Part shown: piece after piece, positions 22,601-34,300 of the stretch
How the letters are laid out: each line of letters begins with the position of its first letter
Position numbering within the stretch: the stretch's first letter is position 1
DNA from: Agrypnia vestita
Taxonomy: Eukaryota > Arthropoda > Insecta > Trichoptera > Phryganeidae
Length of the DNA stretch: 64,000 bases
Reading direction: 5' to 3'
NCBI GenBank assembly: GCA_016648135.1
Contig: JADDOH010014924.1
Coordinates: 1-64,000, forward strand
Made by a program: the position numbers and the translations under genes
Notes under the pieces: model-generated
What the model was told of the DNA's origin: nothing
Databases searched by the model: none
Seen by the model: only the letters and a program-made list of their open reading frames with translations

Positions 22601-23149
22601 TTCCATATGTGTTTCAGATAAACAAATATGGAAAACGTTTAATAATAAAATAAATATTAACAAAATCCGATTGACAGAACTTTATTTTGCTCTCTTGTAA
22701 AGTTCGAAATAATCACTAACACCCTTTTGGCTTTCTACCCTCGACATTATTAAAGTTCTATATAAGTTCCAAATTTGAAAACCTTTCGTTTATTTAAAGG
22801 GACTATTCTAGAGACATCTGTAGTCTTTTCTCATGATTAGATTTCGTATCTAGTAATAAAACCTTTATATTTTAAAGTGGAGTATTAAGCAATTAATTAT
22901 TAAGTATTCTTTTAAATTTATATATATATATATATGATGTGTTCTCAGAACATAGCTACATATAAAAATATTGTTAACTATTTTATAGGCATTTTTTCGT
23001 ATAGGTACATTCGTACTATGTTCTTGATATTTGCCTCCTGCGCTTTCGCGCCCATCTTGTTCACCGCACGCCCTCTCATTGGCCACTTAATCAACTCCAA
23101 TAAATTCTATTGATAAATTGACGATGGAGCCCCACCACTAGAGGTGGTC

Positions 23150-23205
23150 AGTCGCACGCTGAGTGCCAAGTGTCGCCCGCAATCCGCGCTCCATCACTCC
23201 AGCCT
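23150..23205 (+). promoter_or_regulatory. Candidate initiator and short 5' UTR exon, plus strand
   Basis: TCAGTC (23148-23153) matches the insect initiator. It opens a GC-rich 56-nt stretch ending at AGCCT|GTAAGG (donor 23206). It may be the first exon of the gene that uses 25071-25119, possibly the Mpv17-like gene, whose start exon has an upstream acceptor. No TATA box or DPE is evident. Confidence 0.35.
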
Positions 23206-24329
23206 GTAAGGAAAACCTACGAATCAATTTATAAATTGTTTTAAGCGGGAAAGTGCGGGATTTATGTGAAAATGGAAACAATTTTCAAATATTACAATGT
23301 TTTGCAAGACTTTAAATGTGTGTACCTATATCATTTTAAACGTTCTTTACGGGGGTCCGGCCATCTGTTGCTACGCCACTGATTAGTTCATAATATTTTC
23401 TTGAAATATTTTATTAATTGATTTTAAATCTCGAAGAGAGAGGTAGTCTTTTCGATTTGTGTTTTTACCAGGAAAATTGTGGGGGAGTTTCGATTTATTC
23501 CATTCAATAAATTTTTGGGGTCTGCATCCAAATCTGAGGTTTGCTAATAAAATTTCGTGACACAATATCGAAAAAATGCAAAAAAAGGTTAAAAAATCAT
23601 TTTGGCAGTTTTTTGCTTACGACTCAAAAAATATCATCTTTACGTAAATAACCTTTCCATTTAAAATGAAAGTAAATAACATTTTTACAATTTTCATTAA
23701 TGAGGTTTCTTTCTCCGACGAACCGTCAGGGCTCAAGCACTAGTTGAAAATTGGCATATCTCCGGAAAAATCCACTTTTTTTCAATATTTATTTTCTTTG
23801 TTATTACAGATATACATATAGTCATTTGCCAAACTGCGCAGCAGTTTTACGGCTAGTTTTACCTTTTCCACTCCCAAACTATAATTTATTATGAAAAGCT
23901 GTCATTTAGTGAATTCCTTCTAGTTTTGAGTTGAATACAATGTAGACTGGTTTCAACTGTTATGCCATTTCCAGTAATAAAAAAGTGCAAACGCATAGAA
24001 CGATTGAGAAATTTTATGTAGGTACTTTCATTTTTAATAAGAAAGTTACTTCCTACTTAAGAAAAGCTGATAGTTTTCGAATTATAAGCAAAAACCCGGC
24101 AAATTTTTGCATTTTTTTCAATGTTGCTTCACGAAATTTTGTTAGCAAACCACACACTTGAATTCAGCGCCCGAAAAATATAGAATGGAAGAAATCATAA
24201 CTACCCATAACTTTCCCACGAGAGGCCCTAATGAACACATATTGACTGGACTAAGGGAGTGTCTTTCAGTATTTAATGTTGTGTTTTTACTATATATTTG
24301 ATGTAATTACTAAGACGGACATTTGGTCC

Positions 24330-24720
24330 AACGACATAAGGCCCACTCAACAAAAGAATTACGTGGCATTGGATCCAACATAATTTCAACATGTTTTTTT
24401 ATAAATAATGATGACGAAATCATTAAATATACTCTTTCGCAAATTCTTTAAAAAAAGTAGCTGATTAGTGGACGAAAATATTGAATGTAATCTTTCATAA
24501 ATTAAAATCTGCCCTATTATATACATCCACTATTTTTGTTTAGATTAACCTAATCTTATATGCACGTATTTTTTGCCATAATTCGCGAAAGAGTCTATGC
24601 AATATTTTGGTCTATTGATTCGATCGGGTTCGTTCTTTAGAATTTGTTAAAGAGTAGGTACATTGCATTATGTCGTCACCATTATCAATTAATTAATTGA
24701 TTTTAAGCTCTTAAACGAAA
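24330..24720. repeat. Relative of the 7480 foldback repeat
   Basis: GACATTTGGTCCAACGACAT, ATTAAATATACTCTTTCGCA and AGAATTTGTTAAAGAGTAGG occur in the same order as at 7435-7920. Diverged. Confidence 0.4.
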
Positions 24721-25070
24721 CGGTATTTTTATAAGAAGGTCGTGACAATAGTCCACCGATATATAGAGATGTACTAACGTAAATTTTTTGGTACGCTATT
24801 TTGATTCCACGAATGCGATTTTGATGCGTTTGGCTTGTTTAAAAAAATTACCACGAGCTTGTAAATTTTGAAACAATTATGAAAAGGTGAAACTAAATAC
24901 TCCTTAAAAGTATAATGTCGTAGTAAAGAACTCGTACTTTATTACAAGATACTGAGTTTGGAACGAAATAAAAAAAAAAATAACAATGTTGAAAAAAATA
25001 CGTTTTGATTACTAGAGAATTTAATTATGCCTGAATAAATATTTTAACTGCAGTATTATTGTGTTTTCAG

Positions 25071-25119
25071 CACACGCGAGGGCATCTTCCGCCGCGACCC
25101 AACCCCCTTTTCTTAAGAG
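25071..25119 (+). other. Candidate 49-nt internal exon
   Basis: It is flanked by a strong acceptor (attgtgttttcag, ending 25070) and a donor AAGAG|GTTAGT at 25120. The interior is GC-rich against AT-rich flanks. Two of three plus frames are open; one reads ARASSAATQPPFLK. No protein family is recognised and it may be untranslated. Confidence 0.35.
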
Positions 25120-25259
25120 GTTAGTTTTTATGTGTAAATTTTAATACTCTGCGATTGTGACCAATTGTTGCGGAGCCGATTTTGGCATTATGACACATGA
25201 CATATTATAGACAAAGAAGTCATTCAGCGGCGTGCAACGGAAATAATTTTCAAGTTTTC

Positions 25260-25470
25260 CGCAAAAAAGGCGGCAATCTATAAAACTACGCTTGCGCAGA
25301 AGCGACTGCTCCTTTGCAGATGTACGGCCGCGCGGTGTTTATTTCCTAACCTCAGTTCTGGGAGATGCGCGGAGCCGCTCCGGTCCGCGGAAATAACACG
25401 GACGCCCCACGGAAAACACGTTTCTCGAATCTGTGATATTTCTAGATAGCCTGGGACTTCAATTTTCATA
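25260..25470. other. CpG-rich island of unknown role
   Basis: This roughly 200-bp block (CGGCCGCGCGG, GCGCGGAGCCGCTCCGG) is far more GC-rich than its surroundings. The 63-codon minus frame within it resembles no family I know. A weak donor GTAAGT follows on plus at 25658. It could be a promoter or first exon, but nothing decides this. Confidence 0.25.
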
Positions 25471-26490
25471 TATCTTGCATTCCTTTCGCCTGAAATCCAA
25501 ACGTGAGTGGCCTAAACAGTGCGGTGAAATTTTACAAAAAAGCCGGACGGTCGTGGGAATTAGGATTTTCGCAATGATTCCATTGAGAATTAAGATTATT
25601 TAATCTCGAGAAGATTGTTCGTATGAATTACATTCATAGAGACTGATGTGAAAATAAGTAAGTTTTCACCTTCTTAGCGATTTCTGTGATTGTAAATGTA
25701 AAATATAATTATTAAAAAACTTATAAAAAATATAAATAAAACGATATGTTTTTATTTTAAATGAGGTCATTATTGAGGTCAAAGTCAGCTGAACTTGAAA
25801 AAATATATTTGTCAGTGACACGTGTTTAATTTACATAAATTACAAACATGTGTATATAATCAGAAGGACACCAGACAAACACAGTGTCAATTCGATTTTC
25901 GGGGATTCACAAATTGGTTTATTAGCTACAAACTTCTAGAAATAGTATATTAATTTATTAGAAAGACACTTGGGATGGGTGTAGAAGGGGAGGGAGAATT
26001 TCATATGTTCTGAAGCTAAAAATATAAAAATAAATGCTTTGCATTTTAAACTAAAAAACAAACTGAAATTTATAATTTTTTTGTATATTAAAATTTATTA
26101 TTAATATTTCAATTTTTAGGTAGGTACAGCCTGCGGTAACTTATTACGTCAAAAAAACTATTTATGCGTAGAATAACTGTTGCGATATTCCGATATTTCT
26201 TCAGAAGGATATATAAAATGTTCTAATTTACTCATTTACACAAAAAACTTTTTTGTAAAAATAATTTATATGTTACGTAGTTTTAATATATATAAAAATA
26301 TGACAATCGAACTTTCCTTCACTTCACTCATTTAAACGAAAAAATGTGTATTTAAAAAATTGCGGTGCAATTTTTAATTCAAACAGAATATAAGTATAAA
26401 CATAATTCGTATAACTACTGAACCTTGATATATTCGAATTGTGATGAGGCAAAAAAGAAATTTCTGGAGATGGACAGTAGTCTGGATGTA

Positions 26491-27399
26491 GGGGGAAGTG
26501 GGGCTGATTGATGCATAAAAATTCAATCTCATATTGTAAGTAAAAAAATGAGTAAAATATTTTTAAAAAATGCCTTATGCTTGGAAAAGTAATAAATATT
26601 ATAATAGCAATAAAAAACTATTAACACTAGAAGATAATGGGAATATAATGACCTAAGTAAAAATGGGTTATGCATTATTCTGCCCCATTTATGGGGCACT
26701 TCAATAAAAAGAGTAAATTGTATGAGAATGCTAATTATTTACATTTTTTTTTACTAGAACTACAATTTCTACTGTTGTGCTTGGTCCACTGTATATTAAA
26801 AGATGACGCTTAATTTTTTTCAAAAGTTTTTCGAAATTTTCATTGCGATGTTGCAAAATCGTAACTTTGATCATGTATTTGTAAGCTACCCTTCGTAAAA
26901 TGTTATCTTCATCGATACTATTTCTACCAGTCTTAGGTTTATAATTTTGCACCATTTTCTGGAAAACAGAATGCACCTTGATGCATATCAATGTGTCTAA
27001 GTGTATCAAAGTACCCCAATGGACATTTTCAACAAAACTAACAATTTATTAATTTTAAAACCACTGGACTTTTTCAAATATAATCCTGATATTTTTTATT
27101 TACTGAATTACTGAATGAAATAATTTACCTATGATATTTTTTAATCTTAACTGAATGACGTAAAACAGCGTTAAAACACTACATTCACAAATTTTAAAGT
27201 TGGCCGCACAAAAACTCCCTACTCTCGTCAAAAGCCAACCTTACTATGAGCTAACTGGCGGACAGCACGGTTGAAAATTCTATATTAACACACTTATATA
27301 CACGTTTTAGTAATAAAGCGACTTGAATACCGTTTCTCAATTTCGATATATTGCTGGTGTACCAATGTGCCCTTTGCATCAAAGTGCCCCACTTCCCCC
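26491..27399 (-). mobile_element. pogo-like TIR element, degenerate
   Basis: GGGGGAAGTGGGGC and its inverse form the ends, with TA on the left and AA on the right. The minus frame 26731-27009 contains MVQNYKPKTGRNSIDEDNI, which matches the start of the pogo/Tigger helix-turn-helix (M-V-x-x-Y-K-x-K-T-x-R-x-S). The rest of the frame does not follow the family, and the DDE domain is missing. A ttttccag acceptor precedes the Met. Confidence 0.55.
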
Positions 27400-27598
27400 A
27401 ACATATTATGATGGTTGATTGTGCGGATGTTTCAATGAGATACGAGATACATAATAATGAATGTAATAATGCAATCATTTTTATATCAGAAAGGAGAAAT
27501 CTAAGTATCTTTTGAAAATTGTCGGTAGGTCCTATGAAATCTGATTAGGTACATGACATCGCTGCAATGTTATCTAATCCAGTGTATAGCAATACAAG

Positions 27599-28613
27599 TG
27601 GTGTGCTGCTATGGGTTCGCAGAGGTTCTGTCGAGTCGGTTGCTTAAATTATTTTGGTTCAGAGAGCTGGTTCTTAAAATACAGATTTTACGATTTTATA
27701 TTTCACGATTTAATTAATACTTTTGAACCGAATACCTGGAAATTAGATGAGATAGCAATCCGTGGAGAGCTGGCGAAGATAATATTATTATTATTTTTTT
27801 ATTTATTATATTTATTTATACAGTAGATACATAATGTTTTTTATAATAAATTGATTCAATGTTATAAAATTTTTACAGACATTATACTCCCCATAATATG
27901 AGCCAAAGCTTGATATTATGGGAGGAGTATTTACAAACTAAATTAAAGTATAAAAACAGAAACCATTTAGAAGTAGTAATTTTTTTATTATATATACAGA
28001 AACCATTTGAAACACGTGGGCAATGTTACAATTTATCGTTGTCCAAAATCAAGGATTTGATTTTCTTTCTTAAACTGTTCGTTTTTTGAAATGTTCCTTA
28101 TTTGAAATTTATTTTGCGACAACAATGTATTGTACCATTTAACTCCAAAGTATGTATAATGATGTTAATATTAGGATTCAAAGTGAAATTATTAATGATT
28201 TCAGAGATGATGTCGATAATATGTTAAGAGATAATCGCGATGAACTTCCTGAAAGGTCAGAAAAGCTAAAAATATTATTAATACAACTGCAATAAGCACT
28301 GCAGAGGCAGCACGAGCTTGTTAACGAATAGCTACTATTGTATTTGTCCACAAAAAGGGAAAAATTAAGTATTCCACGTATATCAGACTTCATGACCATT
28401 TCATTTGATAGGTTTGCCACTGACCTCATCTGATTCCATCATGGCTCAGAATGACACAGCAGATGATAGACGAATAAGACACAGTTAAAGTTTTTAATGA
28501 AAATCAAAACAAAATTTGGAATGAATTTATGTAATATTGAAATTGAATAAAAATTGGGGATTGGTGTTCACCAAGGTGCGAGCCGGTTGATAGAATTTTA
28601 GCAGCACACCACT
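27599..28613. mobile_element. hAT-like TIR element with a broken frame
   Basis: A 15-bp perfect terminal repeat AGTGGTGTGCTGCTA occurs inverted at both ends (27598-27612 and about 28600-28614). Flanks AGCAATAC and AGTAAATAC could be a diverged target duplication. It contains a hairpin around GGGAGGAGTAT (27880-27930) shared with 20008-20053 and a decayed frame at 28171-28437. Confidence 0.5.
28171..28437 (+). pseudogene. Decayed transposon reading frame, unrecognised
   Basis: One frame stays open for about 88 codons except for two internal stops (TAA and TAG). It reads acidic, helix-like sequence (NDFRDDVDNMLRDNRDELPE, then STKREKLSIPRISDF). It lies in the 27599-28613 TIR element. A weak resemblance to SNARE helices is probably chance. 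I do not recognise the protein. Confidence 0.35.
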
Positions 28614-29424
28614 GAGTAAATACAATACATACAGTCGGATAGATCTGCGAGATATTTATTATAATGGTACGTTTATATTCATAGTGAACAAATTAACGGT
28701 ATATGAAAAAAATAATGGTAAGAATTTATTTTATTAACTTGTGAAACAAAACACCTTCATCTTGTTTTTGAACTTCATCTACATTGTACGCAGTGTACGC
28801 ACAGAAGTGCTTGTAGCTCCCGTTTATCACTCGTTTCGACCCGATAAGCGGATGTACTAAGTTATACCTGTGTCGTACACTTTCTGAGGTATAAACGTTT
28901 AATGATTGACATATTTTCGTGTATATACCTTATACCTTATTTAAAATAAAATACCTTAGGAAATACGAACCAATTTTAAAGACGTATTCAGGTCAAATGG
29001 TTCAGGATTGAGTTGTTCAGTTGACTCGATACCATTTCGATGATAACAAGTAGTAAACTTCTCCATCACCACTGAGATCGAAGGGTTATTGGAAAACAAA
29101 ACTTTCTGGATATCTGATCATCACTCTTGAAATTAACATAGCACCCTACAAAACTCATTGAAACTTTGTTTACTTGCTGCTAGTGAACTAATAAAATAGC
29201 AATAAACTCAAAGAACAAGTTTTATTTGCGGGTTAATGCGGGTTTTTATTATTCATTTATGTCAAGAAGTTTGTTTGTTTGTTAGAATATTTTTTATTTA
29301 GTTGTAAAAAGAACACATTTTTACATCTAGTAATTTAAACATAATGTAACATAGCACTTAAACATAAATATTCAATTTTTTCAATTGGTTGAGCCACTTT
29401 GTAGATTGACATTTTAAAAATGAA

Positions 29425-29530
29425 TTATATTATTTGTTTTAATCTACTTATATTTGATTAATTACACCTTCATGTTTTGGAAAAACCTTTCCATCGTCAG
29501 GGTGTCTTATATAACATATATTTTATATAA
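29425..29530. repeat. Family 1 foldback fragment with hammerhead-like motif
   Basis: Half of a family 1 element: TCTACTTATATTTGATTAAT, then on minus 29504-29465 CACC, CUGACGA, U, GGAAAGGUUUUUCC (a perfect 5-bp stem II), AAAA in place of GAAA, CAUGAA, GGUG. Confidence 0.5.
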
Positions 29531-30781
29531 GATAATTAATATAGCAGGTATTCTCAGAAAGATGAATATTAATCATATTAAAACGCTTGTACCTACACTG
29601 TAAACAGGCGATTTTAATTAATGTATTTAATCTCTCTGAAAATTTCCCGTGGCTTTAATTGAATTTGGAAAGACATGAATGAATAAAAAAAGAAAATAAT
29701 TTGATGAATAATCACGGGACACAATAATTGCAGGATTTTGACTATTCGCTTAAACCTAAAACTAAATATAATAAAATAAGTCAAGACTTATAATTTCAAG
29801 ACATACCTACGTATTGCTTGAGCCGCACGCTGATTGCGTCAGATTCTAATTATCTTATGTTTTAATTCCAGCAAGTTACGAATTTACGGACCGACAGACA
29901 GACAGCGAAATTATTATATTTGGATTCTGTGAATCAGTATGGATAATGTGGGATAATATTTTCATTCATATTTTTTATTATAAAACCTTTAAAAATACGA
30001 CTCCATTAAATGCGATATTATTGGTCGTGACTCGTGACGTACCAATCACCAGTGTTTGAAATAATGAGTTTTTTTCCGATTGGTGTAGTGCCGTAATATT
30101 TACAGGTACATCTGGGTACCATACAATACTTGTAACCCTTTCTCCCAGACAGCAAAACACAACAAAAACGTAAAAAAAAACGAATGAAATAAAATATACG
30201 GCAATCTCCTATGCGTCCTGCACCGCAAAACCCAAATGTCAAATTAACCAAGTGAATTGTGACGCACACAGGCCCGACTAGTGAAATAAGTGTTTTGGCG
30301 GGAATTAAAAATGTTGAATTTCAAAATCATTTTTATAATCTTAATACGTACCATTTTTTTTCGTAGAAGTATTTTCCAGACCAAAGTAAAGATTATCAAA
30401 AAGAAAAATGAAATTTCCTTATTCGAAAATAGCACAAATCACGCTGAATCAATAATGTTCGCGCAAACACTGCCAGCAGTGATACAAACACTAGCATTAC
30501 CAATTAAACTGCACAATATAAAAATAATGCAAAAGTTAGATGAATTTTTATTGATTTACTTATAAGTGGTTTTACTTTTCCTTTATAGTGCAGTGACAAA
30601 CACACTCGAGTTAACTGTTATTAAAGCTGTGTACAATCTCACTTTAATATATCGCTAAATATGGATTCTTTTTATTTTTCGGTAACAAGTTTTCTTACGG
30701 ACATTGATATTCGTATACAGTTATATAATTAGCCTTTGGCCAATTACGAGAAACCGTAATTTTAGAAGTAAGTACAATAGT

Positions 30782-30808
30782 GTAGGTAGGTTAGGTTAGG
30801 TTAGGTAG
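30782..30808. repeat. Short TTAGG run
   Basis: GTAGGTTAGGTTAGGTTAGG: three tandem TTAGG units, in the strand orientation opposite to 17938-18015. Confidence 0.5.
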
Positions 30809-30859
30809 ATTCAAGTAGTCTGGCAGTTGGTATTGTGACGCATTGCCAAAATGATACGC

Positions 30860-31170
30860 GTATACCTTAGAGGAGAAGCTGAAGTGACTTGGTGAGAAAT
30901 ATCGCCATAAGGGATATCCTCGGTATGGAGCCAATGATTCTATATAGAAATCTTAAGTAAGAATGCTTGGACACATACTGCGAATGCCAGAAAAATGATC
31001 ACCAAGACCTACTTTCTTGACAAACCTAGATGGAAGGCTTTTATTAGGATTAAAGAGGGAATCTTGAGATGAACAGCAATAAGACAGACCGGTTACCAAG
31101 AACTAAAACAGCGTAAGATTGGGGAAGAAATAAGTATCTTGTCGAAACTTTGGGCCCCCGACGATTTAAA
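30860..31170 (+). mobile_element. LINE family B fragment, copy 2
   Basis: Decayed plus-strand homologue: IRDILGMEPM, GHILRMPEK, then CGAAACTTTGGGCCCCCGAC, as in the 22230 copy. Several stops. It lies just upstream of the Mpv17-like start exon. Confidence 0.5.
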
Positions 31171-31375
31171 ATTCCTGTACAGAGTTCTCAGGACTATTTA
31201 TTTTACATTGTCTCCGAACTTTAGCCGACGTTTTGCATTCCGATGTTGCTCCTTTTATGTTTTAAAGATCAATTTATCGGCAGCGTGGAAAATAATCTCC
31301 TGATGTACAAAATACTATTATTTTAGCGGTAACAAAATTAATATATTTTATATTAAAAATTCACAGATTTTAACG

Positions 31376-34300
31376 ATGGCGGCGTCGAAGCTGGCGACGT
31401 TCGCACGGACGATGTTCCACAAGTATCCCCTCACTACCAACAGCTTCGTCTATGGGGTCCTCTACGTAGGCGCAGAATTCTCTCAGCAGACTCTCACGAG
31501 GAAATTCATGGTAAGGATGTTCAAGCTTTTTGCCAAATGTACGCATTATTTAAAGGTAGAGAGGTACAGGTCTTTTCACATAAGCTTGCAATTGAGTTAG
31601 TGTGGGTACGGTGCGTAATACGCGCATTGTTTCGTTGTGTTAAGTTTACGGATACGCCCCTCTCGTATCCGTAAACTTAACACAGAATAAATTAAAATTT
31701 AATAAATATTGTTATTATTAAGTTCTTCTAGTTTGCGTAAAGCGTTATTTTAAATAGGCCACCTCCTCTATGAATATTTAGATGTTTACGCAAACTCTCA
31801 GAACTTAATAATAATATTTAATAAAATTTAATTAATTTTAAATTTCATTAATTAACATGAAGTTCTACAAAATAAACACAAAAACCATAAATGGTAGACA
31901 TTTGTACCGTGGTTGATTCGATATAGTACGAGTTCCTACTCTCCATTAAAATGTTTAATTTAAGCATCCACATAAATTACCTAAATAAATGTTTGAGAAC
32001 TTAGTTCAACGGCAAAAAATAACAGATAGGTAATTAAATAAAAAGTAATAATCAATTATTTTTATAAATTTCGCACACATAAGTACCTACTAAAAAATAT
32101 ATGTGTAAATAGTTAATAAATTTTTAATTACTTACTTTAATTAAATACACTAATAGACACAGAATACTTTTTACAGCGAGTCAAGGATATGTCACGCGAA
32201 CCAGGCGCCAATTAATTTTTACATATTGCGATATTAATGTAGCAACATCTTTTCAGGTACAGAGAGTCTCATTTTGTATTTGGGGATTTAAATTAGGCCC
32301 CATTTTCGTTACTCTATTTGATATTTTATTATCTAGAAATTCATTATGTAGCATTTCAAAGGTCATGTCAAGAATGCATGTCTTGCAAACAGTATTGAAT
32401 AAAAATTCGCGTTTCGTTGTAAATCTTCTTGTTATTTTTAGTAAAAATATGTTGTCAAAATATAACGCAACCTAATCGGTTAGATTGCGAATAATAGTTG
32501 GTCGTGGTGTAGGTAGAAATGGCGCCGAATGACGTGAAAATGGCGCCGAAAATCTGAGAACCTCAATTCGTCACAATCCAGCGACGTTGACCATTTTCAT
32601 CTCGGCAGATTTATTAAGAAGCTAAATTGTTGCGTTTGGGGAAGTCAAAATTCAAAATCCTCGAGTGTATGAAGAACAACCATTAATCCATTACCGTTTA
32701 GGATGGATTTTGATTGAATGCGTCATTGGCGGATCTTTTTTGAAAATCTCATGTATGAAGTGTAGGTACATCCGTTATGACTAATATTGATTAGATGTTT
32801 TAATACTATAAAATATAAGAATCTTAGATTTCATATTGAAAAAATGAAAAATACCTACCAACAAAGAAAGCAACTAGTTAAAAATGGATTTTGCCTGTTT
32901 TTCAAATGATTGCTCTTAATATTGGTACATGTCCTGAGTGATATTTTTCTACATTTAGGTGAATTGAAGACTTTTTGTCGCGCGTTTTCACGAGAACTCA
33001 ATACACGCGAGTGTAGAGACATCGGTTGATTCAATATTCTGTCCATACAAAATAAACAGACAGGATTAATTTAATTAATTCAGTCACTGTCTGTAGTGTC
33101 GTATACTGCCGCTCTATAAGATTGATTCCCGTTTAGGCCCGGTTGTTTCAAGTTGGATTAAAATAAATAAATGTTCGTCTAAAGCGTAGATTTTTACGGA
33201 AACGCATCGTTTGATTGGTGGAGAACGCAAAAATCTATGCTTTAAACGAACTTTTACATTAATCCAACTTGAAACAACCGGCCCTTAGACACACTAGGTA
33301 TTAGGGACCGAGATTTCTCATAATACGAATAATTTACCCCACCTTTTTCAGGTGTTAGTACAAGATTATTTTAATGATTTTTTATTATAATTATAATTTC
33401 AAAAAATATTGTTTCAGCTTTATATTTTAAATTAACCGCCAAAGTGTTTATTTTTCGCCATTATTTCTAGGTGCTTAATTAGATGTTGGTACGATTATAT
33501 ACTAAATGCTAATATTATCTCACCATTGTCATTCTGCATCACAGACAAGGCAACCAAAAAGCTATGACGCAGCCACCATCGGACGGTACGCGGTGATGGG
33601 TACCACGATGTATGCGCCCATTTTATTTTACTGGTATTCCTTTTTTATTTTATTTGTTTGGCTTTTGATCAATTAAATTTTCCTTTCCTTTTTTCACCTT
33701 AAAGTTTTGAAGGAGTGAGATCCAAATGTAGATATAGGCCTTTCCCTGTGATTTCCTTCAAAGATCTAATTATGGAACGGCTTCTACTTTCGATTTAATG
33801 TGTTTTTAAATAGTTTTACACCAATTGTACCATCTTGCAGGAAATTTCAAGATGAAATACAACGTATCATAAAAATATATTCAACCACAGAAAAATTTAA
33901 TCTACTTATAATATGTCATTCTCTTAAGTGTACATTCACTGCAAATGCGTATTTCGGTGTTTTATTATTCATTTATATGAATATTTGAGAATATGAGAAT
34001 AAATATATGAGAATGAATATATAGAATGAATATATGAGAATGCATATTTTAGACTGCATTTTAGGGCAATAAAATAGATAGAACCTTTGTTCTTATGTAA
34101 AAGTAATAAGACGAACATTATTAAGAAAATATCATTCTGATATAAATGAATAATGAAAACCCACATTTTCGTAAAAAAAAACGCCGAAATATGCATTTGC
34201 AGTGAATGTCCAGCCTTAACTGTAAAAAAATGAGAATTGCAACATCTCTACATTGGACTTCATTATTATCTATTTGGGTCATTGGATCTGTTAATACCTA

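Larger units (their letters stand above)
21893..22741. mobile_element. Composite foldback element carrying a hairpin repeat and a LINE tail
   Basis: Inverted ends GGAAAGCTAAAAGAGCGTTA and its mirror (AACACCCTTTTGGCTTTCTA) match the intact relative at 51495-51815. Inside lie the family 2 hairpin (21961-22098) and a LINE fragment (22230-22600), so the element was invaded twice or captured both. Confidence 0.65.
28614..30859. other. No gene recognised
   Basis: AT-rich; holds the family 1 fragment (29425-29530) and the GGACGGACAGAC-type repeat (29870-29960). Frames near 30018-30565 overlap on both strands and look random. Confidence 0.4.

Noticed and set aside
28171..28290. Resemblance of a broken frame to a SNARE helix
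   Set aside because: Only a few residues agree, in low-complexity acidic sequence inside a transposon.
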